DNA from: Leptothoe spongobia TAU-MAC 1115
GTDB lineage: Bacteria > Cyanobacteriota > Cyanobacteriia > Phormidesmidales > Phormidesmidaceae
Direction of reading: 5' to 3'
DNA length: 64,000 nt
Assembly: GCF_018739885.1 (NCBI RefSeq)
Contig: NZ_JADOES010000030.1
Location: 1 to 64,000 of the forward strand
The notes beneath the pieces are model-generated. The model made no database searches. It saw only the letters and a list, made by a program, of their open reading frames with translations, and was not told where the DNA came from. Both the position numbers and the translations under genes were made by a program. Below are positions 1-7,416 of the stretch, in pieces. Within the stretch, counting starts at the first letter, position 1; every line of letters starts with the position of its first letter.

Positions 1-94
1 GTCTTTTTCCTTGTCATTGAGCGAGACCATGCCAAGCATGACCGCAAATCTGTGGCGAAAAATTCATGACACTAACTTTATTGAAGTTCAAATT

Positions 95-139
95 AGTCGC
101 CCCCTAAATCCTTAAGCTTAAGGATTTAGGGGGGCGACT
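95..139. repeat. 45-bp near-perfect palindrome
   Basis: The left arm starts AGTCGCCCCCTAAATCCTTA and the right arm is its reverse complement with one extra G; the centre is AAGCTT at about 114-119. There is no loop, so the palindrome is essentially continuous. Such GC-flanked, AT-centred palindromes are common as dispersed intergenic elements in cyanobacteria. A terminator role is possible but no T-run follows. Confidence 0.8.
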
Positions 140-239
140 TTAAGAGGTTAAACAGCTTGTTTATGTCTTATAAGTGGGTTAGCCTAATCGTTTATAAGAT
201 AGAAGGCTAGGCGTTTGGCTTCCTCGAATAAGTCCCCAA

Positions 240-287
240 CCCCCCAATACTGGGGCTTTGAGTCTAGTCTCCCCCAGTATTGGGGGG
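240..287. repeat. Inverted repeat with 16-bp arms
   Basis: The left arm CCCCCCAATACTGGGG (240-255) pairs with CCCCAGTATTGGGGGG (272-287) across a 16-nt loop. Each arm is itself partly self-complementary. It resembles small palindromic repeats dispersed in cyanobacterial genomes; it could also act as a hairpin at the end of the R-body operon. Confidence 0.75.
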
Positions 288-372
288 ACGGAAGGGGGCT
301 TCAGGATGTGAAGCATAATTGGGACAACCTACTTAAAAGCTTGAACTGACCTACTTACCTTTAAAGGGTCTC

Positions 373-792
373 TTAGCCCTCACTATTTTCTTGCGTAGCA
401 GCGATTGCTGCTGCAATTGCTTGGTCAGCTTTCTCCTGGGAGGATCGTATGATTTGAGATTGAGTATGGATTATATTCTCAATCGTTTCACCATATTCCT
501 CTATCTGCTTAGCCGTCTGGTTGATGGCATTTTGCACCACTTGTTCAGTTGTTCCGACACTTTCCTCTAACTGCTCAGCGTTCTGATTGACGGCATTTTG
601 TACCACTTGTTCTGTTGAGTGGATTACATCCTTGATTGTTTCATCATAGTTCTCTATCTGCTTAGCCGTCTGGTTGATAGTATTTTGCACTACCTGTTCA
701 GTGCTTTCTACTGTATTTTCCAAAAGCTTTTCATTTTGCTCAATAATCGCCTCTGAATCCATGGGTGAAGGTGGTGTTTCAAAACCAGACAT
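373..792 (-). CDS. Repeat-containing coiled-coil protein at the end of the R-body operon
   Basis: This 139-residue protein has three copies of a unit beginning TEQVVQN followed by a glutamine/asparagine and glutamate-rich amphipathic stretch (about residues 30-110), so a long helix or coiled coil is expected. No signal peptide or membrane segment is visible. It is the last gene of a co-directional minus-strand series of RebB-like genes, 31 bp after the stop of the 346-residue protein. I do not recognise the family. A structural or assembly role in R-bodies is an inference from position and from the helical, repetitive composition shared with small Reb proteins. Confidence 0.7.
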   Translation of the reverse strand: MSGFETPPSPMDSEAIIEQNEKLLENTVESTEQVVQNTINQTAKQIENYDETIKDVIHSTEQVVQNAVNQNAEQLEESVGTTEQVVQNAINQTAKQIEEYGETIENIIHTQSQIIRSSQEKADQAIAAAIAATQENSEG

Positions 793-823
793 TTTCGATA
801 CTCCATATTTTTTAAAAGTTAGT

Positions 824-1864
824 TTAATTATCGTTAGTTTGAGAAATAACCTTAAATGATCTTAATGAAATAAGGCCATCCTGTACGATTAATTCTGCTT
901 GCTTATCTTTAGTCTTATAGCCTACAGTACAACCGTTTCCAGCTTGATTAATCCAAGCATATACTGGGGTACTTATGGCAATAAAAGATTTGGCAGTATC
1001 TAAATACGCCGAAATAGTCTTTTCCCAATATGATATGGGCTGTTCCTCATAGTCTACCTGCTTCAAGATCTCTAATAGGGCTGAAGAGATATTTTGAAAT
1101 CCTAAACGCTTACCCATCAGCGACCATCTTTGAATCAGAGGAGAAATCTCTGCTGGAGCAGGAATTCCTGACGTTTGAACAGAATCAAGGGAGCCAAATA
1201 ATAGTGGAAGCAGTTTTGATAAACAATTTTTGGCACGCTCCAAGCGTTCTTCTTTATTTAGGCTGGATTTCTGACGAGATAGCAACAAATAGATTTGAAA
1301 GTAGTCACAGAACTCATGGCAAGAAAATGCTTGTTCGATGGCAAACGCTGCAGCCTCTTTTTGGAGATCACTATCAGCCTTTGAATCAATCGTCGAACGA
1401 TACAAACTATAGAGCGTTAGACGGCCCTCAAAATTAAGCGCATCGAAAATGTATGCTTGATCCACTTCAAGCTGTTTCAGTAAATTGAGACCATCGGCTA
1501 AATCTTGCTGGGTACGAAGATTGTTTTCAACTAGAATCTGCCTTAGCTCCCCATCCTGATCAGGCGACATCTTCTCTGATTCTGCCTTAGCGAGAATGGG
1601 TAAACTTGCCCCCAAGGTCATTAACTTTATGGGGCTGACCAGTAATCCTAGATTTGGTAAATAACAGAGTGACGACGTATGTAAACCTTGTTGTACTGAA
1701 CTTACAAGTTCCGTTTCATCTTTAAAATCATACCTGGCCTGCTGATCGCTCATGGCCCAGTCCAACCATGCTAACCCGCCATCAATAATACTTAATGTTA
1801 TTCGAGTTTCCATCCCCAGCTGGCTGGTCTGGTTTATGGAAGTGCTGCTAATTGAGAGTGTCAT
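824..1864 (-). CDS. Unknown protein of the R-body operon
   Basis: A 346-residue protein of no family I recognise. It has no clear signal peptide or membrane helix; the middle (about residues 95-300) looks helical, with leucine-rich amphipathic segments such as LLSRQK and LSKLLPLLF. It follows the 117-residue RebB-like gene by 25 bp and shares its direction, so it is probably co-transcribed. A regulator, chaperone or assembly factor of R-bodies is possible, but nothing in the sequence shows which. The reading frame is intact and its size makes it a credible gene. Confidence 0.75.
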   Translation of the reverse strand: MTLSISSTSINQTSQLGMETRITLSIIDGGLAWLDWAMSDQQARYDFKDETELVSSVQQGLHTSSLCYLPNLGLLVSPIKLMTLGASLPILAKAESEKMSPDQDGELRQILVENNLRTQQDLADGLNLLKQLEVDQAYIFDALNFEGRLTLYSLYRSTIDSKADSDLQKEAAAFAIEQAFSCHEFCDYFQIYLLLSRQKSSLNKEERLERAKNCLSKLLPLLFGSLDSVQTSGIPAPAEISPLIQRWSLMGKRLGFQNISSALLEILKQVDYEEQPISYWEKTISAYLDTAKSFIAISTPVYAWINQAGNGCTVGYKTKDKQAELIVQDGLISLRSFKVISQTNDN

Positions 1865-1889
1865 GGGTTTCGTTAAGTTGAATTATTAC

Positions 1890-2243
1890 TCAGCCAGAAG
1901 GAAACTCTTTCATCAAAGTTGCCATTGCAGTGCCGATGGCAGCAAGGTCTGTGGTGGATTGTGTAACCAAATCCTTTGACTCTTGGATCACTGTTTGATA
2001 AAGTTCTGCGTTTGCTGGGTCGACAAGCATTTGTGAAATCGCAACTCCAGCAGCAGTTGTAGCTATCGTACTAGCATTGCGCAGGTTATCGGTAGCATCT
2101 TGGATAGCGATCGCAGCCGATTGGGCAACCGATTGATAGGCCTTTCCAGCACCACTGGTTTTCACCACCTGGGGGCTCATTGTCGCCAACTGGGTCTGAT
2201 TAACGGAGTCAATGATCTGGGGATTTACAGTGGTTGGATCCAT
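1890..2243 (-). CDS. Diverged RebB-like R-body protein
   Basis: This 117-residue protein begins with the RebB signature pattern: PTTVNPQIIDSVNQTQ parallels the PTSVNSQITDSITQ start of the four typical RebB proteins upstream. The middle is alanine-rich and helical (VAQSAAIAIQDATDNLRNA), as expected for R-body subunits, and a C-terminal extension (VIQESKDLVTQSTTDLAAIG) is absent from the 88-residue copies. R-body proteins polymerise into extendable cytoplasmic ribbons. This copy is divergent enough that a minor or regulatory subunit is as likely as a main structural one. Confidence 0.75.
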   Translation of the reverse strand: MDPTTVNPQIIDSVNQTQLATMSPQVVKTSGAGKAYQSVAQSAAIAIQDATDNLRNASTIATTAAGVAISQMLVDPANAELYQTVIQESKDLVTQSTTDLAAIGTAMATLMKEFPSG

Positions 2244-2363
2244 GGGAAGTTTGAGAGATAAAGATGGTCAAATAGTGATTGGTCAGATTGAATGTCACAG
2301 CTCTCCGCTAATAGATAAATTGCGAATACGCATGACATCAAAGCCTTAGATTTAAGAGGCTCC

Positions 2364-2975
2364 TCACACTCCAGGCTCAGTAGATTCAGGCGCTTTAGGT
2401 GCAGTAGATTCAGGCGCTTTAGGCACAGTAGAGCCAGTCGCCTTAGGCACAGTAGAGCCAGTCGCCTTAGGCACAGTAGAGCCAGTCGCCTTAGGCACAG
2501 TAGAGCCAGTCGCTTTAGGCGCACTAGAGGCATCTGCCCCTGATGCTTCCTTAACCAACTCCTTCAATTTTGCCGCAGCTGATGCTGCATCAGCATCAGA
2601 GGTTGAGCTAGCTTTCTGAAGATCCTTAATGGCTGCATCAGCAGTATGAAAAGCTGCATCTATGTCTGCTGCAGTTGTGCTAGGGGATGGTGGACTGGGC
2701 ACATCATTGACTTTGGGGGGAGTCGGCGGCGGCGGCGACGGTGCAGGGAAAGGAGTGCCTAACATTTTTGCACAAGCCGCTGTAACAGCAGCATTGCTAG
2801 TTAACCCTGCACCTTGTTGGCGCATAACAGCGTTATGCATTGCCATGCCAAGACTTTCTAGCAATACAGCATCCATCATGCCAAACGCACCTGCTGGAGC
2901 TTGACCTGTCACCAGCGTTGTGGCACTCGTTACCGAATCCACCACCTGAGAGTTAACGGTTCCATCTTCATTCAT
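2364..2975 (-). CDS. RebB-like domain with proline/alanine repeat tail
   Basis: A 203-residue protein. Residues 1-75 carry a diverged RebB-like start (VNSQVVDSVTSATTLVTGQAP, then an alanine-rich helical part with AMHNAVMRQQ). A proline-rich linker (PAPSPPPPTPPK) follows, then an alanine/lysine helix and a tail of PKATGSTV octapeptides, four near-identical and two varied. Its start overlaps the stop of the preceding gene by four bases (ATGA), implying translational coupling. The modular tail is unusual for RebB; it might cap or tether the ribbon (inference). Confidence 0.72.
   Translation of the reverse strand: MNEDGTVNSQVVDSVTSATTLVTGQAPAGAFGMMDAVLLESLGMAMHNAVMRQQGAGLTSNAAVTAACAKMLGTPFPAPSPPPPTPPKVNDVPSPPSPSTTAADIDAAFHTADAAIKDLQKASSTSDADAASAAAKLKELVKEASGADASSAPKATGSTVPKATGSTVPKATGSTVPKATGSTVPKAPESTAPKAPESTEPGV
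2388..2530 (-). repeat. 24-bp coding tandem repeats
   Basis: Five to six head-to-tail copies of a 24-bp unit (GTCGCCTTAGGCACAGTAGA read on the plus strand, plus four bases) encode the PKATGSTV octapeptides at the C-terminus of the RebB-like fusion protein. The copies are nearly identical, which suggests recent expansion and likely length variation between strains. Confidence 0.85.
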
Positions 2976-3190
2976 GGGTTCTTTGCTCCTGCAGATAAAA
3001 TCATGGTGAGAACTTGCCCTAACGAGGTCTCAGCTATTAGCTGACCTCTTTGCTGGTTTGCGACTGCATTCTCCATGGCAAGTCCAACGCTGGTAGCCAT
3101 GGAGACGTAGACCATCCCCATAGCTACACTTGGGGCCTGTCCAACTGAGTTAAGGGTGGTTGCAGCAATCGAGGCGTCAGGGGTAGCCAC
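2972..3190 (-). CDS. Short RebB-like protein
   Basis: A 72-residue protein with a GTG start; an in-frame TAA lies just upstream. It keeps the central RebB pattern SVGQAPSVAMGMVYVSMATSVGLA followed by AMENAVANQQ, comparable to the SPAIAMGNLFVATSQALSNA and NNQQQS of the typical copies, but lacks the full VNSQITDS start. It is translationally coupled to the next gene through a 4-bp overlap. Probably an R-body accessory subunit; reduction from a full-length copy is possible. Confidence 0.65.
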   Translation of the reverse strand: MATPDASIAATTLNSVGQAPSVAMGMVYVSMATSVGLAMENAVANQQRGQLIAETSLGQVLTMILSAGAKNP

Positions 3191-3242
3191 ATCTAACCAT
3201 TATCAACGGTACGACATTATGGACGAGGATATAATGATCCTA

Positions 3243-3272
3243 AACTCCAAAATTCACAACTCCAAAATTCAC
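3243..3272. repeat. 15-bp tandem duplication
   Basis: Two perfect adjacent copies of AACTCCAAAATTCAC lie in the spacer between the fourth typical RebB gene and the short RebB-like gene. No function is evident. Confidence 0.8.
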
Positions 3273-3332
3273 AATGAGCCTATGAACCTGAGATCCTCTT
3301 AAAAGGAATAAAGAGTTTAGAATCACCTGGAT

Positions 3333-3599
3333 TTATTGAAAGATTTTGTGGGTCGCTACACCGGTACTAGCTGTATCGACTGCATAGAGAGTACTTACCG
3401 CCTGTGTGGTGCTAGCCTGCATAGTTACATAAGATTGTTGTTGATTGTTAGTGGCATTATGGGCTGCATTTGACAGTGCTTGGCTGGTGGCAACAAACAG
3501 GTTGCCCATGGCTATTGCTGGAGAATCACCAACTACTTTGGTGTTCGCTTGGGTGATGGAATCAGTGATCTGACTATTGACAGAGGTTGGAAAGGCCAT
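3333..3599 (-). CDS. RebB family R-body protein (copy 4)
   Basis: An 88-residue protein matching the RebB / killing-trait family: start PTSVNSQITDSITQANTKV, core GDSPAIAMGNLF, then an alanine/asparagine-rich helix with HNATNNQQQSYVT and a DTASTG motif near the end. RebB proteins are the main subunits of R-bodies, coiled protein ribbons that can unroll and that in Caedibacter are linked to the killer trait. This copy is almost identical to the one at 3659-3925, showing a recent tandem duplication. No signal peptide is expected or seen. Confidence 0.88.
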   Translation of the reverse strand: MAFPTSVNSQITDSITQANTKVVGDSPAIAMGNLFVATSQALSNAAHNATNNQQQSYVTMQASTTQAVSTLYAVDTASTGVATHKIFQ

Positions 3600-3658
3600 C
3601 GTTAAAATCCTTTAGTGTTTGATTTTTGGTGGATTGTGCAAGTAGAATCTACTCAGGT

Positions 3659-3925
3659 TTATTGAAAGATTTTTTCAGTTGCCACACCAGTGCTAGCTGT
3701 ATCAATTGCATAAAGAGTCGCTACTCCCTGTGTGGTGCTAGCCTGCATTGTCACATAAGATTGTTGTTGATTGTTGGTTGCATTATGGGCTGCATTTGAC
3801 AGTGCTTGACTGGTGGCAACAAACAGGTTGCCCATGGCTATTGCTGGAGAATCACCAACTACTTTGGTGTTCGATTGGGTGATGGAATCAGTGATCTGAC
3901 TATTGACAGAGGTTGGAAAGGCCAT
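3659..3925 (-). CDS. RebB family R-body protein (copy 3)
   Basis: An 88-residue RebB-like protein differing from copy 4 at only a handful of positions (ITQSNTKV versus ITQANTKV, and TQGVATLYAID versus TQAVSTLYAVD). The conserved order is VNSQITDS, GDSPAIAMGNL, NNQQQSYVT, DTASTGVAT. It is separated from copy 4 by 59 bp and has the operon's direction. Probably a structural ribbon subunit, inferred from family membership. Confidence 0.88.
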   Translation of the reverse strand: MAFPTSVNSQITDSITQSNTKVVGDSPAIAMGNLFVATSQALSNAAHNATNNQQQSYVTMQASTTQGVATLYAIDTASTGVATEKIFQ

Positions 3926-4037
3926 AATTAAAATCCTTGGGTGTTTAGTTTGGTGTTTGAGTTTTGACTCTTTTTAGAGAAGTAAATCCCTCTAAGAAGA
4001 GTCATCGAAATATGAAATTATTCCGCATGAAAACTTA

Positions 4038-4304
4038 CTAGCTGAGAATTTTCTTCGTTGAGACTCCTGTTGAAGCAGTGTCAATCGAGTAAAGCATTGA
4101 CACGCCCATGGTGGTAGCAGCTTGGGCCGTTACATACATTTGTTGTTGAGCCATTGTGGCATTGTGAGCCGCATTAGCCAGTGCCTGAGCTGTTGCCTGG
4201 TAAAGATTACCCATGGCAGTAGCTGGCGACGAGCCCAGTACCTGAAGATTACTCTGGGTAACCGAATCTGTTATTTGGCTATTGACGGCGGTGGGAAAGG
4301 CCAT
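4038..4304 (-). CDS. RebB family R-body protein (copy 2)
   Basis: An 88-residue RebB-like protein: PTAVNSQITDSVTQSNLQV, GSSPATAMGNLYQATAQALA, then MAQQQMYVTAQAATTMGV and DTASTGVST. It is closer to copy 1 in the middle (YQATAQALANAAHNAT) and more distant from copies 3 and 4, so at least two rounds of duplication are implied. R-bodies are usually built from more than one Reb protein, and the differing copies may play different roles in the ribbon. Confidence 0.88.
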   Translation of the reverse strand: MAFPTAVNSQITDSVTQSNLQVLGSSPATAMGNLYQATAQALANAAHNATMAQQQMYVTAQAATTMGVSMLYSIDTASTGVSTKKILS

Positions 4305-4342
4305 TTAAAGTACTCCCTTATGGCTAGATTCAGAATAATCAG

Positions 4343-4630
4343 TTACCCTAACCCCTTGACTGTTGAGTTAAGAATTTCCTTGGTAGCTTCAGCAGTTGAT
4401 GCGGTGTCAATGGAGTAAAGTGTTGCCACTCCCATTGTCGTTGATGCCTGGCCAGTTACATAGCTTTGTTGCTGAGAATTGGTTGCATTGTGAGCTGCAT
4501 TGGCTAGGGCTTGAGCTGTTGCCTGGTAGAGATTGCCCATCGAGATCGCAGGCGAGTCACCCAAGACCTTGGTATTAGCCTGGGTGACGGAGTCTGTAAT
4601 TTGGTCATTAACACTTGTGGGGAATGCCAT
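4343..4630 (-). CDS. RebB family R-body protein (copy 1, first gene of the operon)
   Basis: A 95-residue RebB-like protein: PTSVNDQITDSVTQANTKV, GDSPAISMGNLYQATAQALA, HNATNSQQQSYVT and DTASTAEAT, with a seven-residue C-terminal extension. It is the most upstream member of the minus-strand series and is preceded by about 570 bp without a gene, so the operon promoter should lie there. I could not pick one confidently. Confidence 0.88.
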   Translation of the reverse strand: MAFPTSVNDQITDSVTQANTKVLGDSPAISMGNLYQATAQALANAAHNATNSQQQSYVTGQASTTMGVATLYSIDTASTAEATKEILNSTVKGLG

Positions 4631-5196
4631 TGTTTTTCCGTAGGGTAAAATATCACTATTCGGCAGGAATAGTGGTGGATGAGAGTTTTTGGGAAGACGT
4701 TGTTTTTGCTAATTTAAGTCAACTAGTGTTTTGCCGCAATTTCATCTTAGGATTTACATCTCCTATACATGATTTTTACAAGCTTTTGGAGATCGTCAAC
4801 CCTAATTCTTAAGATTGAGCCTACACCGGTTTACTTACTCATAGATAGTAGTTTGAAATGTATACGAATACCTTGATGAATGAATGGCGTTTCCGGCTAA
4901 ATTGACGATTACGCTATGACGTTACGGTGAAATTGATGACACGTAATACTTAACTCGACTTTATCCAGATGATTAAAGAGTGTAACCGTAATATCTCAAC
5001 AGTCGGGCATTGATTGGCAATTCACCACTGATGATAATGCACGCATCAAACTAAAACACCTTTACCCAAAAATTGAATCCTGACAGACTGCTAGTTGGAA
5101 TTATAGAACTACTTCCATAAAAAGGGGCTCGGTACCTGAAGCATAATTCGGAAAGCTGACATAAGGCACAGCCCCTACTGTCAAAAGGCATAGCCT
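4631..5196. other. Intergenic region between R-body operon and RTX gene
   Basis: No intact gene is visible. The left half should hold the R-body operon promoter (minus strand). The right half carries a short transposase-like remnant, listed separately. A TTGACT on the minus strand at 4722-4717 has no acceptable -10 at the usual distance, so no promoter is called. Confidence 0.55.
4997..5083 (+). pseudogene. Possible C-terminal remnant of an IS630-type transposase
   Basis: Twenty-eight codons then TGA read as a peptide containing IDWQFTTDDNARIKLKHLYP, a pattern I associate with the end of IS630-family transposases (inference from memory, unverified). Upstream sequence is not open in the same frame and no terminal inverted repeats were identified. 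If correct it is a decayed insertion between the R-body operon and the RTX gene. Confidence 0.4.
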
Positions 5197-7086
5197 TTAC
5201 TCGATTTCAACAAACATTCCCTCACCCAAATCACCAACACTTACATTCTTCACCTCAGCCAGCACATCCTCACCGACAGAAAGAATTGCTCCATTCTCAC
5301 CCTGCCCCAGAGAGACATCCTCAAAACTCAGCCCATCCGCTAAGCCAATCAAATCCACACCAACTTCAAAGTCCATAATCATATCCACTCCTGCCCCGGC
5401 AGCCAGGATAAAGGTATCAGCACCCTGACCACCTGAGTCATCATCTCCAGTCAGGATGTCATTTCCAAGGCCGCCCCACAGGAGATCATCACCATCATCT
5501 CCCCAGATTGCATCATTACCTTCACCCCCTAGGAGCCTATCATTACCGCCCTTGCCACCAATGCGGTCATCACCAGCACCGCCGTTGATCAAGTCGTCAC
5601 CACCGATGCTGCCACCGGATGCTCGGCTATTGTGATCTCCCCGGAGTACATCATCACCATCGCTACCAAGAATCTCATCATTACCCAGTTCACCCGCGAC
5701 TGGTCCAACATTTAAATTGACGACAATGATGTCATCGCCAGGCGTGCCTAATGACGAGGCTGGGATGTTTGGCAAAGGTTGAGGAGCGTCTGGAATCGGG
5801 GCTGGCTCAGGGGTGGGAATTGGCTCAGGAGTAAGAGCTGGTTCAGGAGAAGGAATTGGCTCAGGTTCAGGAGAAGGAATGGGAGCTGGTTCGGGCCTAG
5901 TGGGAACGGGTTCTGGAATGGGTTCAGGAGAAGGAATGGGAGTTGGTTCAGACTGAGGGATTGGTTCAGGCTCAGGGGTGGGAACGGGTTCCGGAATAGG
6001 CGTGGAAATTGGCGCAGGCGTGGGAACTGGAACTGGCGCAGGCGTGGGAGTTGGTGTTGGGGCTGGTGTTGGTGTTGGAGCGGGAGCGGGAACAGGAACT
6101 GGCACAGGCGTGGGAATTGGCGCAGGCGTGGGAACTGGTTTGGGCGTGGGTTCGGGAGCAGGAATTGGCTCAGGTTCAGGCGTGGGAACTGGCGCAGGTG
6201 TGGGAGTTGGTGTGGGTGTGGGAACTGGCTCGGGCGTGGGAACTGGAACTGGCTCAGGCGTGGGAACTGGAACTGGTTCGGGTGTGGGAACTGGCTCGGG
6301 TGTGGGAACTGGCGCAGGCGTGGGTTCGGGTGTGGGAACTGGAACTGGCGCGGGCGCGGGAACTGGAACTGGAACTGGCGTAGGAATCGGGGCTGGTGCT
6401 GGTACTGGAGTTGGTGTGGGTACTGGAGTTGGTGTGGGTACTGGAGTTGGAGCTGGCTCGGTTGGGGGTGCTGGAGGGGGGACAGGTGCGGGTGTTGGAA
6501 TAGGTGCGGGTGTTGGAACAGGAACAGGAACTGGCGCAGGAATGGGAGCGGGTACAGGTGCAGGGACTGGTGGCGCAGGGGCAGGGGCAGGGACTGGTGT
6601 GGGCAGTTGACTACCTAAAACTACGGTCCAATAATCAAAAAGTTCTTTCTGACCAGTATCGTTTGGAAAGTAAGTATGACCAACGCCAAGATGGGTAACG
6701 TGGGGGTTCAGAATATTGGCAAGATGTTCAGGACTGTTTTTCCAGTCGTGTATTACTTCATCTGGGTTAAATTGTCCGGCAGCAATATTTTCGGTAGCTG
6801 TTTGATAGTTATAACCAGTAGCTAATACTCTTTCTCCTAGGCTAGAGCCGTTGGAGCTAATATGGTTGACTGCTTTACCAGGCTGAGCAATGTCATGGGT
6901 ATGACTCTGGGCAACACTATCTAACTGTGGGTCGAGGGTTAGTGGAGCTAAGCCATGGAGGTGACGCTCGTTGTTGATAAGTAAGAGAAAGTGTTGATCG
7001 AATGCTTGCTGCTGGGCTGGTGTATCCATTTTTATAGGTATTTCGGATCGGTACGTGCCGTACTGTTCTTTTTTATCCGCTGGCAC
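5197..7086 (-). CDS. CAP/SCP domain protein with PxP spacer and RTX repeats
   Basis: A 629-residue protein in three parts. Residues about 25-165 form a CAP (SCP/PR-1-like) domain, with VNHISSNGSSLGER, ENIAAG and the HLANILNPHVTHLGVG segment. Residues about 170-440 are an extended proline spacer of PxPxP units (TPAPVP, TPEPVP). Residues about 450-570 contain glycine/aspartate nonapeptides of the RTX calcium-binding type (GGAGDDRIGGKGGNDRL), usually found in type I secreted proteins; no N-terminal signal peptide is visible, which fits a C-terminal secretion signal. The start is uncertain: GTG at 7086 or ATG at 7029. It is probably an extracellular or cell-surface protein; the target is unknown. 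Confidence 0.9.
   Translation of the reverse strand: MPADKKEQYGTYRSEIPIKMDTPAQQQAFDQHFLLLINNERHLHGLAPLTLDPQLDSVAQSHTHDIAQPGKAVNHISSNGSSLGERVLATGYNYQTATENIAAGQFNPDEVIHDWKNSPEHLANILNPHVTHLGVGHTYFPNDTGQKELFDYWTVVLGSQLPTPVPAPAPAPPVPAPVPAPIPAPVPVPVPTPAPIPTPAPVPPPAPPTEPAPTPVPTPTPVPTPTPVPAPAPIPTPVPVPVPAPAPVPVPTPEPTPAPVPTPEPVPTPEPVPVPTPEPVPVPTPEPVPTPTPTPTPAPVPTPEPEPIPAPEPTPKPVPTPAPIPTPVPVPVPAPAPTPTPAPTPTPTPAPVPVPTPAPISTPIPEPVPTPEPEPIPQSEPTPIPSPEPIPEPVPTRPEPAPIPSPEPEPIPSPEPALTPEPIPTPEPAPIPDAPQPLPNIPASSLGTPGDDIIVVNLNVGPVAGELGNDEILGSDGDDVLRGDHNSRASGGSIGGDDLINGGAGDDRIGGKGGNDRLLGGEGNDAIWGDDGDDLLWGGLGNDILTGDDDSGGQGADTFILAAGAGVDMIMDFEVGVDLIGLADGLSFEDVSLGQGENGAILSVGEDVLAEVKNVSVGDLGEGMFVEIE
5780..6610 (-). 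repeat. Proline-rich coding repeat region
   Basis: Highly repetitive DNA built from short units such as GGAACTGGCGCAGGCGTG on the plus strand, coding on the minus strand for PxP repeats in the CAP-RTX protein. Both strands are open over long stretches because of the composition. The region is likely to vary in length between strains and to be prone to misassembly. Confidence 0.9.
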
Positions 7087-7401
7087 GCGGTCGACCCCAT
7101 GGTGCTAACACCCAACTTCAAAGGATCTTTTTGAAGCAAATCTAAATTACGGGTAGATGCACCGAGAGTGTTTTAACGGTTGGCTCAACAAGATTTTAAG
7201 TGCTAAATAACACCTGAAATGGATAGGTGAATACGTGAATTTACGATCTTTCCATTGAGCGAAAAGCACACAGTCATGACCCAACTGCATAGTTTGAAGT
7301 CGAAAGTAAACTTCAAATCTATGCAACGATATTCATACTTTAGATTTCAATAATCCGGAGCTACTGTAGCAGGTCGGTATATTTTCGTAACTGCTATATC
7401 C
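7087..7401. other. Divergent intergenic region with regulatory palindrome
   Basis: This region lies between the minus-strand CAP-RTX gene and the plus-strand kinase-like operon, so it should contain promoters in both directions. The notable feature is the inverted repeat at 7286-7325. A TATATT at 7378-7383 has no matching -35 box. No gene is seen. Confidence 0.55.
7286..7325. repeat. Inverted repeat upstream of kinase-like operon
   Basis: The arms TGCATAGTTTGAAGT and ACTTCAAATCTATGCA pair with a single bulged A across a 9-nt loop. It lies 76-131 bp before the first gene of the plus-strand operon and between divergent genes. It may be an operator or an RNA hairpin. Confidence 0.7.
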
Positions 7402-7416
7402 GTGGAGATACTACGC

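Larger units (their letters stand above)
1..372. other. Intergenic region with two large palindromes
   Basis: No gene is supported in this stretch. It holds two strong inverted repeats (listed separately at 95-139 and 240-287) and otherwise unremarkable AT-rich sequence. It lies downstream of the minus-strand R-body operon, so the palindromes could act as terminators or be small mobile palindromic elements. Neither is followed by a convincing T-run in either direction. Confidence 0.6.

Noticed and set aside
2225..2533. Leucine-rich minus-strand frame that looks like LRR repeats
   Set aside because: It is a frame shadow of the 24-bp repeats coding for PKATGSTV in the RebB-like fusion gene.
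4694..4722. Promoter for the R-body operon at TTGACT on the minus strand
   Set aside because: No acceptable -10 box lies 16-18 nt downstream.
5779..6618. Long plus-strand frames opposite the proline-rich region
   Set aside because: They are read from GC-rich repeats and give Trp/Arg- or Gly/Val-only proteins; the minus-strand frame has CAP and RTX domains on both sides.
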